From: Azolla caroliniana
Taxonomy: Eukaryota; Polypodiophyta
Length of the DNA stretch: 64,000 bases
Direction: 5' to 3'
Assembly (NCBI GenBank): GCA_043228905.1
Contig: JBHGNT010000010.1
Span: forward strand, 7,564,001 to 7,628,000
Shown here: positions 11,423-21,825 of the stretch, in pieces
Layout of the letters: each line of letters begins with the position of its first letter
How positions within the stretch are numbered: the stretch's first letter is position 1
Program-made: the position numbers and the translations under genes
The notes under the pieces: generated by a model
Databases searched by the model: none
Told to the model about the DNA's origin: nothing
Seen by the model: the letters and a program-made list of their open reading frames with translations, nothing else

Positions 11423-11679
11423 TGTTGAGAATCGAACTCAACTTCCCCAATGAAATGGTTTCACACTAACCAGTGGACATACTAGGCTAGTTTTGTAAAT
11501 AGTAGAAAGGGCAATTGCCCTAGACTAGTTAGTATTTAAACCAACCCCTTGTAACTTAGTTATTGTTGGATGTAATCATATTTTTTCTAATACAACATCT
11601 TGTTTTAAGCTCTCCCTCTCCCTCACACACAAAGCTCGCTTCCGTTGCACAACACCACCTACGTCTTTATTTCTTAACA
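11423..11679 (+). repeat. 3' LTR of copia B
   Basis: 257 bp, TGTTGAGAA ... TTCTTAACA, preceded by the purine stretch GAAGGGGCG (11415-11422). It is followed by the target duplication ACCTA. A TATA-like stretch (AGTATTTAAACC, about 11531) lies in its middle. Confidence 0.85.
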
Positions 11680-11684
11680 ACCTA

Positions 11685-13055
11685 CAACTAGGGAAAGAGC
11701 CACCGTGGGGTCTGATCTACAATCTATCAACAATTGAGCTTGAGGGTCTTCGAGCATACATCGAGGAGAATCTTGCACATGGGTTTATTTGACATTCAAA
11801 GTCTCCAGCTAGTGCTCCTATATTTTTTGTGAAGAAAAAGGACATCTCACTTCGTTTGGTCGTGGACTATCGAGAATTAAACAAAATCACCATAAGAAAT
11901 AGGTATGCTATACCTTTAATCTCCAATCTTTTAGAGCGCATTGGTGGGGTAAAGAATTTTACAAAATTTGATCTAAGGGGTGCATATAATCTTTGTTCAA
12001 ATTCGATTGGGAGATGAGTGGAAAACTTCATTTCGCACTCGATATGGTCATTTCGAGTATACAGTCATGCCTTTCGGGCTCACAAATGCACTCGTAGTTT
12101 TTCAACATATGGCAAATGACATTTTTCGGGACTTTTTGGATATCTTCTCATCATCTATTTAGATGATCTATTGATTTACTCTAAATCACAAGAAGAGCAT
12201 GATATACATGTGTGGAAAGTACTTGAACTCCTTAGAAAGTATGGTCTTTATGCCAAACGTGAGAATTGCAGTTTTGACTACAAACAAATTGAATTCTTGG
12301 GTTATACTATTTCATCCACAAGTATCTTCATGGATCTAGCAAAAGTCCAAACAATATTATAATGACAACCCCCATTTTCTATTCGAGACATCCAATGTTT
12401 CCTTGGAATTTTCAACTTCTGTCACAAATTCATATGGAATTATTCAAAGATTGTGTTGACTCTCACCCAACTCACCAAGAAAAATCAAGCATTTGTTTGG
12501 ACTATTGAAGCAGACAAAGCCTTTACTCAACTGAAAGAGGCATTCACATAAGCTCCTATCTTAGCTCATATTGATCCCAAAAAGCCATTTACCATTGAGG
12601 CAGATGCAACAAAATTTGCATTGGGGAGTATCCTATCACAACCAAGCGAGGATGAGCAATCCTAAACAAATTGTGTTTCACTCGAGAAAATTTACTACTG
12701 CAGAGATAAACTATGAGCTGCATGATAAGGAGTTATTAGATATAGTCGACTCTTTCGAGCAATGGCGACATTCCTTGTCAGGATCGCCTCATCAAATCAT
12801 AATTTATAGTGATCACAAAAATCTTGCTAAAACTATTACCGCCTCCAACCAAGCCATGGTAGTCTATTTCTATGGATTTCATTACAGATTTGTCACCTTC
12901 AAAAGGTTTTGATACTATTTTAACAGTAATGGATCGATTTACCAAGATGACGCATTTTTGCCATGTGTAAAGTAGTCAAGAAACTGTAGATATCATTATG
13001 CGTGATGTGTTTTGACATGGTCTTCCATACGATATAATTATCGATCGTGGTTCTC
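11685..13055 (+). pseudogene. gypsy G1 reverse transcriptase, RNase H and integrase start
   Basis: Continuation of G1 after copia [28 protein letters not shown] and DLRGAYN (11700-11990), [15 protein letters not shown] (12065-12115), GLYAKRENCSFDYKQIEFLGY (12240-12310). RNase H text IVFHSRKFTTAEINYELHDKELL and IIYSDHKNL follows (12660-12830). At about 12833 the text jumps to [14 protein letters not shown], the end of the integrase linker, so roughly 0.6 kb (RNase H end and integrase zinc finger) is deleted relative to G2. Integrase core resumes with [14 protein letters not shown] text and GLPYDIIIDRGSQFISHF in shifted frames. Stops and frameshifts throughout. Confidence 0.8.
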
Positions 13056-13072
13056 AATTTATCTCTCACTTT

Positions 13073-13713
13073 ATCCATATGAAATGCTTAAACAAGCATG
13101 TCGAGCTTGGCAATGTGTTGGTGGATATGTATGCAAAATGTGGTGAGCTAGAAAAAACCGTAGGAAGTGTTTGATGAGCTTTGTGTTCGTGACATTGTGT
13201 TTGTGGAATGTTTTGATCTTTGGATATGTTCCGTGAGGGGAAGGAAGCAAAGCTAAAACTTATTTCAAGAAGATGTAGTGGAATCACTTCTTGCCAAATA
13301 CAATCACCTCTATTTGCAGATCAAATGCTTCTTCAAGCATAGGGGCTTTACATAGAGGTGAGAAAATTCACAGTGAAATTGTAAGTGAAAGATTGATCGG
13401 TAAAGTTCAGAAACTAGATATTGCTTTGGTAGATATGTATGTCAAATGTGGTGAAGTAGGAAAAGTACAAAAAGTGCTCAAGGGGCTGCCGGTTCGGGTT
13501 GTGGCTTCTTGGAATGCACTAATTTCAGGATATTCCCAGCATAGATTTGGCCAGGAAGCATGGAATGCTTTTGAACAAATGCAAAATGATGGTCTTTCTC
13601 CGGATTTAAACACCCTTGTAAGTTTGCTAAAGGCCTATGGTAGTGTAGTGGTGGCTGATAACGACATAGAAATTCACAATGAAATCGTGAGTACGAGACT
13701 CTTGGAAGACAAT
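13073..13713 (+). pseudogene. Captured PPR gene fragment inside gypsy G1
   Basis: A 641-bp insert unrelated to retrotransposons. The frame 13291-13710 reads GEKIHSEIV, DIALVDMYVKCGEVGK, VVASWNALISGYSQ, EAWNAFEQMQNDGLSPD and IHNEIV, which are the P-, L- and S-type helices of a PLS-class pentatricopeptide protein. A second, more broken PPR unit (LVDMYAKCGELEK, VFDELCVRDIV) lies at 13100-13200 in shifted frames. PPR proteins bind organellar RNA. Here only about four motifs remain, with no start, transit peptide or C-terminal domain. The insert is flanked by a 17-bp direct repeat of integrase sequence (13056-13072 and 13714-13730), so it arrived as an insertion with a long target duplication. No poly(A) tail is visible at either edge. 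Confidence 0.85.
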
Positions 13714-13730
13714 AATTTATCTCTCACTTT

Positions 13731-14640
13731 TGGAAGCCCCTATGGGCAGACCTCAAAATCCTATGCAAACTCTCTTCGGCTTATCATCCACAAACTGATG
13801 GATGAACAAAGCGTATAAATCAAACACTCGAGGAGTATCTTCATTGCTTCATCAGTTATCAACAAGATGATTGGAGTAATATTTTACATCTTGCCGAGTT
13901 TGCGTACAATAACACGGTTCACTCGTCTACCAAGGTTACACCTTTCTTTTCCTACACCGGCAACCATCCGAGATCTTCCCGAGGTCTCACGAAACCCTAG
14001 TGCCGAGCATCACCTTCCTCGACTACAACAAATCTAGTTAGAGTTATCTTCACATATTCAAAAAGCTCAAGCACAACATAAGCACAATGTAGATCACCAT
14101 CGTCTTAAGTCTCCTTTTAAGATTGGTGACTGAGTATAATGGTTGCTTCGTTGTCACATCAAGACTACCTGACCATGTGCTAAGCTCGATTATCAACTCT
14201 TAGGTCCTTTTTTCATCACAACGTGCATTAATGATGCAACATTTCATTTTAAATTCTTCTTGAACACATGCGGCTTCATTGAGTCTTTCATAGCTCTCTT
14301 CTGGAACCTTGCCACACCTCTTCCATTCGAAACCGTGTCGTGCCACCTCCACCTTCTATCCAACTTGTTGACGGCTCGGAATACGAGGTAGATGCTATTC
14401 TCGATTCTAAGATTGTGCGTAATAAGCTCTATTATCTAGTTGATTGGCTAGGCTATCCTCCAAGTGATCACGCTTGGGAACCTATCAATAACGTTTGTAG
14501 TGCTCAAAGCTCTTGTCGACGACTTCCATTGTCGTTATCCAAACAAACCCGACCTTACATTATTAACACCATCACGTTCGCGTTCAGAAGTGGAAGGATC
14601 ACGCATTCCACTTTTAGATTCCCTTTATAGTTACACAATT
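13731..14640 (+). pseudogene. gypsy G1 integrase end and chromodomain
   Basis: After the PPR insert the integrase continues: SYQQDDWSNILHLAEFAYNN and SSTKVTPFFSYTGNHP (13850-13965). The C-terminal chromodomain (14370-14500) reads EYEVDAILDSKIVRNKLYYLV followed by DWLGYPPSDHAWEP, the family signature of plant chromoviruses, in which it is thought to guide integration to methylated histone tails. Stops lie between the two parts. The text diverges after about 14570, where 28 bp match an inverted stretch at 47976-48003. No 3' LTR of the G type follows. Confidence 0.8.
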
Positions 14641-15073
14641 TAAGCCTGTTGTGAAATATGACGTGCACTAGTATCACATGATAAACCATAGAGGGTGAAT
14701 TTATTGATTTATTAATCGGATACATCTCTATACCTAGAGAACATGCTATTTATTGGAGAAAATATAAATGTACTAGATTTATTCTTGTAATGTTTACAAA
14801 TTTAGGGTTGGTTTTTACCGCGCATTCATTTTATACAAATTAATTATTTGACTAAAGCATTAACAAACAGGAATTCCATTTTCATGAGATGTAAAGTGCA
14901 TAGGTTTACAATGGTTAAACTTTCCAAGAGAGGTGTATATGCTATTTGAGAAATTGATATTTACATATTATTCAATACAATACATAATGACTAATAGTTG
15001 GCAAAGATCATTAGGATATAATACCAAATGTATATGTTCATGACAACACATGAAAATTAGAAGTAGAAAGCGT
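14641..15073. other. AT-rich spacer without recognised content
   Basis: I see no coding frame, LTR edge or repeat of note. The 3' LTR expected for G1 is not here in recognisable form. Confidence 0.5.
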
Positions 15074-15883
15074 TGTCGTTAAGATTTTCGGCAATGGTGT
15101 GAAAATCGCATAAAACATACGAAATCGAGTATGAATCATATAAAACAATAATAATGAAAAAAATACTATTTTAAATAAGTTTAATATTTTAGTACAAAAA
15201 GATGGAGGTCTTCAAGAACTTTCGAATGCACTTTACTACATAAGAAACGAACATCTAAGTCTCAAGTTATGTGGGTAGAAAGTTTACAAAGGAAAAGAGA
15301 AAGATAAAACTGTGAGATATCCCACATAGACAGGACAAATAAGGTTCTCACCATATATAAGGTACAACAAAAGCTATTATCTTTGTGTCTATTTGAGGAA
15401 CACATGTTCCGGAGACTTGGGCAGTTGTAGAAAGCCAACGTGAGACCCAAGAGATGGACAATGGTGACCCATGTAGGACACTCCATCTAGAGACTTGGGC
15501 AGTTGCGTTGAGAACCAACGTGGGACCCAAGAGACAGATGGTAGGAAACGAATGTAAAAAATTGAAAGGTAAAAAATCAGAATGTAAAAAGGGATGCTAT
15601 GTATTATTCAAGAATTTAAGAAGAAGAAAATTCGTTCTCCAATTGATGGTGCATCTTGTTTCTTAAATCTAAAGTGAAGGGTCCAATCTTAATCTCTCTC
15701 TATCTCTCTCATGCCATATCAATCTCTCTTGACCCAAAGTCAAGCGTTTAAATCTCTCTCTCTCTCTTTTAATCTATCTTAATTCCTTTTTTGCTAAAGC
15801 TAGTTCAAACTTCGAGTCCTTCTGGTCCAGAACCCCGGTGGTTCCGCCTCGCGATCCGCACGTAGTGACGGATCTTCACGACA
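15074..15883 (+). mobile_element. Element S2: solo LTR (or TIR element)
   Basis: Starts TGTCGTTAAGAT and ends ATCTTCACGACA, an 11-of-12 terminal inverted repeat. Flanks are GCGT (15070-15073) and ACGT (15884-15887), a 4-bp duplication with one change. The first 200 bp and the last 60 bp align with S3 in inverse orientation. It holds a TATA-like ACCATATATAAGG (about 15351) and CT-rich stretches, features that suit an LTR. No coding frame. Confidence 0.75.
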
Positions 15884-16560
15884 ACGTACTCATAACTATT
15901 AGTTTACATTACATTAGACATACAAGAATATACCCAAAACATATATGACTATTATTAAGGTATAGGTAGTGCTAAATTTTTGGGTGCCATAATAGAGATA
16001 ACTCTCCGATAGAAATTTTCATTTGATTGTTTATACATAAACACTTAATCAAGAGGTTAAACACATATATACAAATGGAGTACTAATAATCTATATAGAT
16101 TACACATTGATAGCCCTCCATACATCCAGTCCAGACAACCATCAACCATAGAAACATGATTGTTGTTGTACAATCCCCTCTAATAAAGCAAATACTCCCC
16201 AATATCTACAAATGCCTCCTTCAGTCCCAGTAAATGTTATTTATCATAGTTAGTCTATAAGTATAATAAATTCAAAAAGTGATTGGGAATAACAAACATG
16301 GAAATAAGTTTTACGAACACAATTGATGGGTAAAATATGAAGGATGAACATACATTTTCTTTGATCTTAACTATATACTTAGATGACAGTCCAACAAATT
16401 TAATAAATATGTGCAACAAGATATAAACATAGAAACACATTAATTAAAACATAATATAACACCATATAAACAAATAGATTGGATCATATTAAGAAATAGT
16501 ATTGATTAAAAGATCGTTGATCAGAAGTAAATACATTAAAAGTTATTTTATAAACTCCAA
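15884..16560. other. AT-rich spacer downstream of the methyltransferase pseudogene
   Basis: No supported gene. It lies just 3' of the minus-strand methyltransferase-like gene and may hold its 3' UTR, but I cannot identify a poly(A) site. Confidence 0.4.
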
Positions 16561-17150
16561 CTACATCACTAGGAGAGTATCCATATCATTGGATTCATCA
16601 TTAATCAGTGAACTATCATCCACATTTAGCGCAATAGTATCCACTCCAGATAGACTCGCTACCGTGGGGTTCTCCGTTAAGTCATCGTCAAGCTCTACGA
16701 GTTCCCTAGGTTCACCAGCCAAAGGAGGGATCGGTTCACGGGAGGCAGGCTGAAAATGTTTGGTATATGCTATATGCTTGGCCCCTACCTCCTCGTCTTG
16801 ATCGGGGCATTCCCAAAGTACGCGAAGCCTCATGTTGATGAAGTTCATTTACCTGTGCCAGAAAACAAGTCCAATATCCAGTCATCTTCATTCGAAAACA
16901 TCTCGAGAAGGCGCATCATTAAACGTTGGGGCTTTTGGTAGGGATTCACAAGCCCGCGCTCAGTCGTGGTCACATGTCGAAGCTTTCGTGTCACGGCTGA
17001 ATATACGAGCAGGTTTGAGCATCCCACCTCATTCGAATGCTCCTTGATTCTTTGCTTCTTGATCTCTTCATAATAACCAAATGTTATATATTCCATTGCG
17101 TTGACGAACCGAAAAGTCAGTCCCCTATTTACGTTGGTTTTAATCCTCAT
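16561..17150 (-). pseudogene. ParB-methyltransferase gene, 3' exons with SAM motif
   Basis: Reading on the minus strand, an exon begins near 17140 and encodes NRGLTFRFVNAMEYITFGYY, then QKPQRLMMRLLEMF followed by DDWILDLFSGTG (to about 16860). The LDLFSGTG block is the SAM-binding motif I of N4-cytosine/N6-adenine DNA methyltransferases, and the preceding KPQRL helix is their motif X. The text then jumps to FINMRLRVLWECPDQDEEVGAKH (16845-16770), skipping about 20 residues that should follow motif I, so there is either an internal deletion or a missed splice. An acidic tail (LVELDDDLTENP ... NDMDTLLVM) ends at 16561. Motif I lies downstream of the catalytic DIPY exon, which is the beta-class order. 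Confidence 0.75.
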
Positions 17151-17232
17151 CATTGAGAAAAGAAGTTATAAGCAGTTTAAATTACAATATATAATTCCTA
17201 TTGAAATACAATGCTTTCAATAAAATCCTTAC

Positions 17233-17700
17233 CAAGGAAGGTTCTCAATTCCATGGCAATGAGATCTCAACGCTTGAGCCATGGAATATCCCTGATCCAT
17301 GCTATGAAATATTACAATTCTCCATAAGGAAACGGTGGTCAAGTCGGCGAAATCTTTTACCATTTTTTGCAACTGCTTGAACCTAAAAGGTTCGTCATCG
17401 TAGATCGATCCAGCCATACGAAAACCGTATGGAATATCAGCTACCATTAACGTATACTCTTTCTTTGGCAGCTTCTGGATCATGTTAGCCACATCACAAC
17501 AATAAACATTGTAGTACAGATCTCTGGTGATGTCTCTTTTGTGACTGAACTTCTTGAAGGTGCCGTCATCTTCCACCTCAAACGCCCTTACCAAGCGTCG
17601 ATCCTTCTCTTTTTTGGCCCTTTCAAGATGTGCAAGAAAGGATGTTGGAAAGTCATGTATATCCTTTATTTCACCGGGCCTCTTACTCTGACATGGTTTC
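17233..17700 (-). pseudogene. ParB-methyltransferase gene, catalytic-motif exon
   Basis: Bounded by plausible splice sites: acceptor TTTATTTAG just above 17700 and donor CCTTG/GTAAGG at 17233/17232. The frame is open throughout and reads KKEYTLMVADIPYGFRMAGS, then a helix FRFKQLQKMVKDFADL and a strand WRIVIFHSMDQGYSMAQAL. DIPYG corresponds to catalytic motif IV (usually DPPY or SPPY) of amino-methyltransferases that methylate adenine N6 or cytosine N4. The presence of introns says this was a nuclear gene and not a recent bacterial contaminant. Upstream sequence (RAKKEKDRRLVRAFEVEDDG) is basic and unassigned. Confidence 0.75.
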
Positions 17701-17783
17701 TAAATAAATAAGACATTAACAAAGTTATAGTCGATACACGGGATGGACCACCACAAATTGATCAAACAAAGAGTTACACTCAC

Positions 17784-17914
17784 CCAATCCTTAAATGCAA
17801 TGAAATATTTCGATAACGCCTTGTACGAAGACGTTATCGGATATTCTTCAGTCACTTGTTCCCACAATAAGCAACCTAGTTGCTTCATCATCACTTCTTG
17901 TATTTTCATATAGA
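17784..17914 (-). pseudogene. ParB-methyltransferase gene, short exon
   Basis: An open stretch encoding KIQEVMMKQLGCLLWEQVTE followed by YKALSKYFIAFKDW, ending at a good donor (GATTGG/GTGAGTG). It starts after a CACAAAG acceptor at about 17915. The intron to the catalytic exon is about 83 bp. I do not recognise a domain in this exon. Confidence 0.55.
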
Positions 17915-17994
17915 CTTTGTGGTTGAAAATTTATAAACCAACATTAAAAATTCATTTCTTAAAACAAGATAAACCATAAAAATTTAGTAAGACC

Positions 17995-18900
17995 TTATTT
18001 GTTGAACTCTGTAACCATTTCCTTGTTGAACTCCGTAACCATTTCCTCTAGGCTCAGCTCCTTTCCTACAACTCTTGAAAGCACAGACATAAGAAACTGC
18101 TCATCTTTGATCCCTTGCATTGCCCTCCATAAAGACAACTTCATATCATCAGCCGCTTCCTCAATGGTAAGCTCAATCTTCTTGGCAATTGAGCTCTTCA
18201 ATTCTAATTGAGGGTCAACTTTCGACTTCTTTTGTCTTTGACCCTTCACTTCCTTATTCTCCCACATCGTAAATATTTGATCTTGAAGTTCCCGACTTCT
18301 CCATCCCTGAATGCGAGTTGAAACCATGACTCATACTTTCTGATTCCATCAGACTTCACCGCATTGTCCACCACAATTCCCACTTCGTGGAGACATTGAC
18401 GTCGTAGAGCTGGATATAATTTCGCTCCAAATTTGTTTTTCCCGTCAAGGTACTCGTGGTGAAAAAATCTAATGCGTTCGATGGAGGACATCTTCTGCCG
18501 GTAGTTATTGTGGTCCCATGCTAACAACTTCACCTCCTTAGTTGTTAGCCCCACATAAATTTTGCATTCTGCATATTTGAAGAAGAACGTTGTGGGATGC
18601 TCACAGACTAATTGTCGTCTTGCCTCCGCCGAGTGAGGTCCGCCAATCACAAAATAATTGTATTGGTCGTGCTTCTTAATATCAAAATCCTCTAGCTTAG
18701 AGAACTCAAGAGGATCCACCATTACAATAAAAGGCACGACCGTTGCATGGGGGTTGATTTTCATCTTCTTCTGTAAATTTTGGACGTGCAGCTTATATGG
18801 TTCTCTGATCTCCAAAGGGCGACGTCCTGTATTCTCATCCAGAGGGGGGAGATGAATATGGGTTATCGGAAGGTTAAAAACTTGCCCCTTCAGCACAAGT
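17995..18900 (-). pseudogene. ParB-like nuclease-fold domain of the ParB-methyltransferase gene
   Basis: Reads LPITHIHLPPLDENTGRRPL, then ATVVPFIVMVDPLEF, then NYFVIGGPHSAEARRQL, AECKIYVGLTTKEVKLLAWD and HNNYRQKMSSIERIRFFH. The pattern of a conserved strand, a GG.HS..A motif, an aromatic-rich strand (YVGL) and a helix with WDHN is what ParB/Srx-fold domains show. In bacteria and phages these are often fused to DNA methyltransferases. A frameshift at about 18275 splits the end: the next frame carries KKSKVDPQLELKSSIAKKIE and EEAADDMKLSLWRAMQG, a likely helical linker. A 24-bp direct duplication (EMVTEFNK twice) sits at 18000-18046 just before the exon end. Confidence 0.7.
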
Positions 18901-19422
18901 TTTCTATGTATTATGTTCCTTCTAATTTTATTTTGTTATGATGACAACACACCAGACGCAAGCTCTGCTCCTAGTGTAGATTGAGCCTCATCATCCTCTG
19001 TGAATTTGATGACTCAGAATCTGACATTCTCGTCACCTTTTTTTGAGGCCTAGATTCCACTGCAGATTTCCTTATTGGTGCTTTAATAGGCGATAAGGAG
19101 GTTGTCTTCAAATTAACATGACCTTGAATATATGGCCTCAGTGTTGTTATTCAGTTCATACTTATCTCAATAACATTTCGGAAGGATTTTGGCCCACATG
19201 AATCCTTCAACAAGTAGTCTTCGGAGACAATCATCTTTCAAACTCCTTTTGTATAGTTGACTAATACAATCAAATTAGTTGAGTTAGCATCTTCATATTC
19301 CAGCCGCAAGATTTTGTCATAGCTAAATGGCCGATATTGAGCAAGCATACCACGTCCAGCCAGTCTGGTAACTAACAATACTATCTTTTTCAAGTCTACA
19401 TATTGCAATGCCCACTCAAATC
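18901..19422 (-). pseudogene. ParB-methyltransferase gene, N-terminal region up to copia C
   Basis: Minus-strand frame from 19422 downward reads EWALQYVDLKKIVLLVTRLA then GRGMLAQYRPFSYDKILRLE and TNLIVLVNYTKG, interrupted by TGA, then MIVSEDYLLKDSCGPKSFRN. The frame carries over exactly from 26964-27069 when copia C and one copy of its AAATC duplication are removed. Below 19150 further stops occur and an intron may be present before the ParB domain (DDEAQSTLGAELASG near 18950). Function of this part is unknown to me. Confidence 0.65.
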
Positions 19423-19855
19423 TGTTGAGCGAGCAAGCTCAACCGGATCCAGATCGGTTGAATAAGCCTGAGACGGATTGACATCTGGAAGGATGAGCCA
19501 AATCGGTGTCTGGATGGTATCTGAAAACAACCAGTCGGATCGGAGAGCTGGATTCGAGCGGGAACTGAAAGCCTAGTAGTAGCCTAGACTACTAGGTAAT
19601 CATTATCTCGTAGTTAGTGTCAGTCGCACGTGTGAGCATTGAAGTACCTGTCAGTACTTTATGGACTTGTATAAATAGTGTTGTTTAGCACGTTGTATGT
19701 ACAAAGTTTTAGAGTTAATTTTTGAATATAGTTTTATGTTCTACTCTCTCTGTCTCCTTTGCGTTTTAAGCTTTTCCATTAAACCTTCATCTCATTTTTT
19801 GTTGCTATTCGGCTGAGCCGGTTCTGTCTGACGCTTCTGCACATTAACATTCACA
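19423..19855 (+). repeat. 5' LTR of copia C
   Basis: 433 bp, TGTTGAGCGAGC ... ATTCACA. TATA-like TTGTATAAATAG at about 19669. The 3' copy (26556-26963, 408 bp) differs by an internal gap and scattered substitutions. Confidence 0.9.
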
Positions 19856-19868
19856 TGGTATCAGAGCG
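19856..19868 (+). promoter_or_regulatory. Primer-binding site of copia C
   Basis: TGGTATCAGAGCG directly abuts the LTR and is a full match to the usual tRNA-iMet complementary site of plant copia elements. Confidence 0.9.
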
Positions 19869-19949
19869 TGAGGGTTGAGAACCTCTGCAGCTGACATTTG
19901 CTTCCGTAGACAAACCCTAGAACCCGGTAACAACAAATAGAGACAAGAT

Positions 19950-20895
19950 ATGGAAAGAGGAATGACGAGTTCACTTGCAACAGAGAAGCTCAACCGGAGC
20001 AACTATGCATCCTGGTCATATAAAATGCACCAGTACCTACTGGGGCATGGATATTGGAGCTTTGTGGAAGGAACACATGAAGTAGCACCGGAACCGTCAC
20101 ACAAAGACTTATGGTATGGGAGCAAGGAGCGAGTCGGGTACTATACAGTCTCGCGTCCGGTGTGCATGATCAAATGCTCAACAACATCAAGCATGCAAAG
20201 ACGCCGAAGGAGGCCTGGGAAAATCTATGGAAGATTTTCGCCGCAAGTACCACAGCTCGTAAGTTGCAGCTCCGGCAAGAGCTTAACAACATCCGGCAAA
20301 GAGACATGTCAGTTATGGACTACACCACCAAGATAAAGGAGATTTACGATGCACTCGGGTCCATCAATGTGACAGTGAATGAAGACGAGATGGTACAAAT
20401 CTACCTCGGTGGTCTAGCGCAAAGGTATGGGCCAATCCGAACAACGATTTGCACCCAGGAGAAACCACCGTCCTTCTTTGACCTTCAATCGATGCTGATG
20501 GTTGAAGAAAACCACGTGAGTGGGTCAAGGACCAGTCAATCGGACGACCGGATGTTGTACACGGAGATAGATCGGCCCCATGGATGTGGTGGATGAGGTG
20601 GGTCAGCAGGCAATGGAGGCGGCCGACAAGAGCAAGATCGGAGGCACAGAGGTTGTGCCAACAGAAGTTCCAGACCCTCCACAAGCAGGGGGAGTCAAAG
20701 CGGCACCGAGAACTGGCAAGGGAAGACCGACACGGAATGCTGGTACTGTGGCAAAAAGGGCCATAGGGAAAGTGAGTGCTAGAAGAAGCGCACCGATTCG
20801 GACAAATCCGGATCCGGCAAAACCGGTCGGGAGAACCGGCAAAGCTCGCACTACGCGGAAGGATCGGAAGAATCCGGAACCGGGAAACCGGTAAA
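19950..20895 (+). pseudogene. gag of copia C
   Basis: Starts at an ATG 81 bp after the primer site (MERGMTSSLATEKLNRSNYA). A frameshift near 20110 moves the frame to LASGVHDQMLNNIKHAKTPK, then QELNNIRQRDMSVMDYTTK and PPSFFDLQSMLMVEEN (20140-20510). The Zn-knuckle CWYCGKKGHRESEC (about 20733-20780), pattern C-x2-C-x4-H-x4-C, is intact but lies in yet another frame. Gag packages the element RNA. At least two frameshifts break it. Confidence 0.8.
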
Positions 20896-21145
20896 GGGCC
20901 AGCTTTCATGATGAAGCACAAGGCTAACTCGATGAAGAAGACTACTTTTGGATCAGAGGAAGTATGGTACGTTGATTCCGGAGCGTCCAACTACATGACG
21001 AGCCATGAAGAGTGGTTCTCTTTTTTGGAGAAACCGGAACAACCGGGGATTGTTGAAACCAGAGACGACACCCTTGACCTGATTGTGCATGTCGGAGAAG
21101 TCCCTTTAAGCCATATCGGCCAAAAGGGGAAGCTGATGAATGTAC
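20896..21145 (+). pseudogene. protease of copia C
   Basis: Open frame with VWYVDSGASNYMTSHEEWF, the aspartic protease active site DSGA intact. It is interrupted at 21146 by the A-family solo LTR; after it the frame resumes at 21826 with HVPIITKNLVLVGQ. Left target copy is TGTAC, right copy CGTAC, a C-to-T change in the left copy. Confidence 0.8.
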
Positions 21146-21820
21146 TGACAGGAATACACGCTCCCTAAGCACAACGCTCGACCACAACCGAGTCTAGGAT
21201 CAAACACAGAAAACGGGTAAGGTACGCACGACATAGTGAAGAGAAGAGTACACAGGATGTTAACGTGGAAAAACCCAAACTAGGGAAAAAACCACGACAA
21301 CCCACAAACTGCAAACTATCACTATATCACAATGTACAATAGTAAAGCACCGAGGCAACGACCTCGAGCTTGCTATCTTCGCCACAGGCGGCAGTTACAA
21401 CAGAGGCAACAACCTCTTCCTCTCTCTCCCTCTCTGTACACGGTTACGCACAAAATTATTGCAACTAACGAGAATGACAACAACACAACACTAAGTTTGC
21501 CCTAAGTCATATTTATACTAACATGAATTTTCGGCTATTTACAAATATAGCCCCGATGGACTCTTAGAAACATATTTACGAATATGTCCCTTCATTCGGT
21601 GAGCACTCCTCATCGGGCCTGCATCATCCGGCGCTTGCCGGGCACTCGTCATCCGGTTCTCACCGGGCCTTCACCATCCGGCTCTTGTCGGGCACTCGTC
21701 ATCCGATTCTCATTGGGTCTTCCGTTGCCGGGTACTCCATATCCGGTTCTGGCCTTGGCCAAGTTTGCTCATCAACACTGTTCTTCTCACTTCCCATCCG
21801 GAGAGACCCGTTTCCTAACA
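21146..21820 (-). mobile_element. Solo LTR of the copia A family inside copia C
   Basis: 675 bp. On the minus strand it begins TGTTAGGAAACGGG and ends TTCCTGTCA. Flanked by TGTAC (21141-21145) and CGTAC (21821-21825). It carries the same blocks as the A2 LTRs: the AAAACCC/CACGTAAACATCC region, a CT-rich stretch, and CCGGGT-type minisatellite units (21600-21740). Removing it restores the protease-to-integrase frame of copia C. Confidence 0.9.
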
Positions 21821-21825
21821 CGTAC

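Larger units (their letters stand above)
7166..11679 (+). mobile_element. Ty1/copia element B inserted in gypsy G1
   Basis: Flanked by a perfect 5-bp duplication ACCTA (7161-7165 and 11680-11684). The 3' LTR (11423-11679) begins TGTTGAGAA and ends TTCTTAACA. The 5' LTR is cut to its first 64 bp and fused straight to gag, so R, U5, primer site and gag start are lost. Gag, protease, integrase, RT and RNase H are recognisable but broken by many stops. The host site is gypsy G1: TCCCATTG before and CAACTAGGGAAAGAGCC after match the G2 sequence near 60,330. Confidence 0.9.

Noticed and set aside
15262-15530. Minus-strand frames in S2
   Set aside because: Matching sequence in S3 has the frame broken; no known domain, and it lies across the probable LTR promoter.
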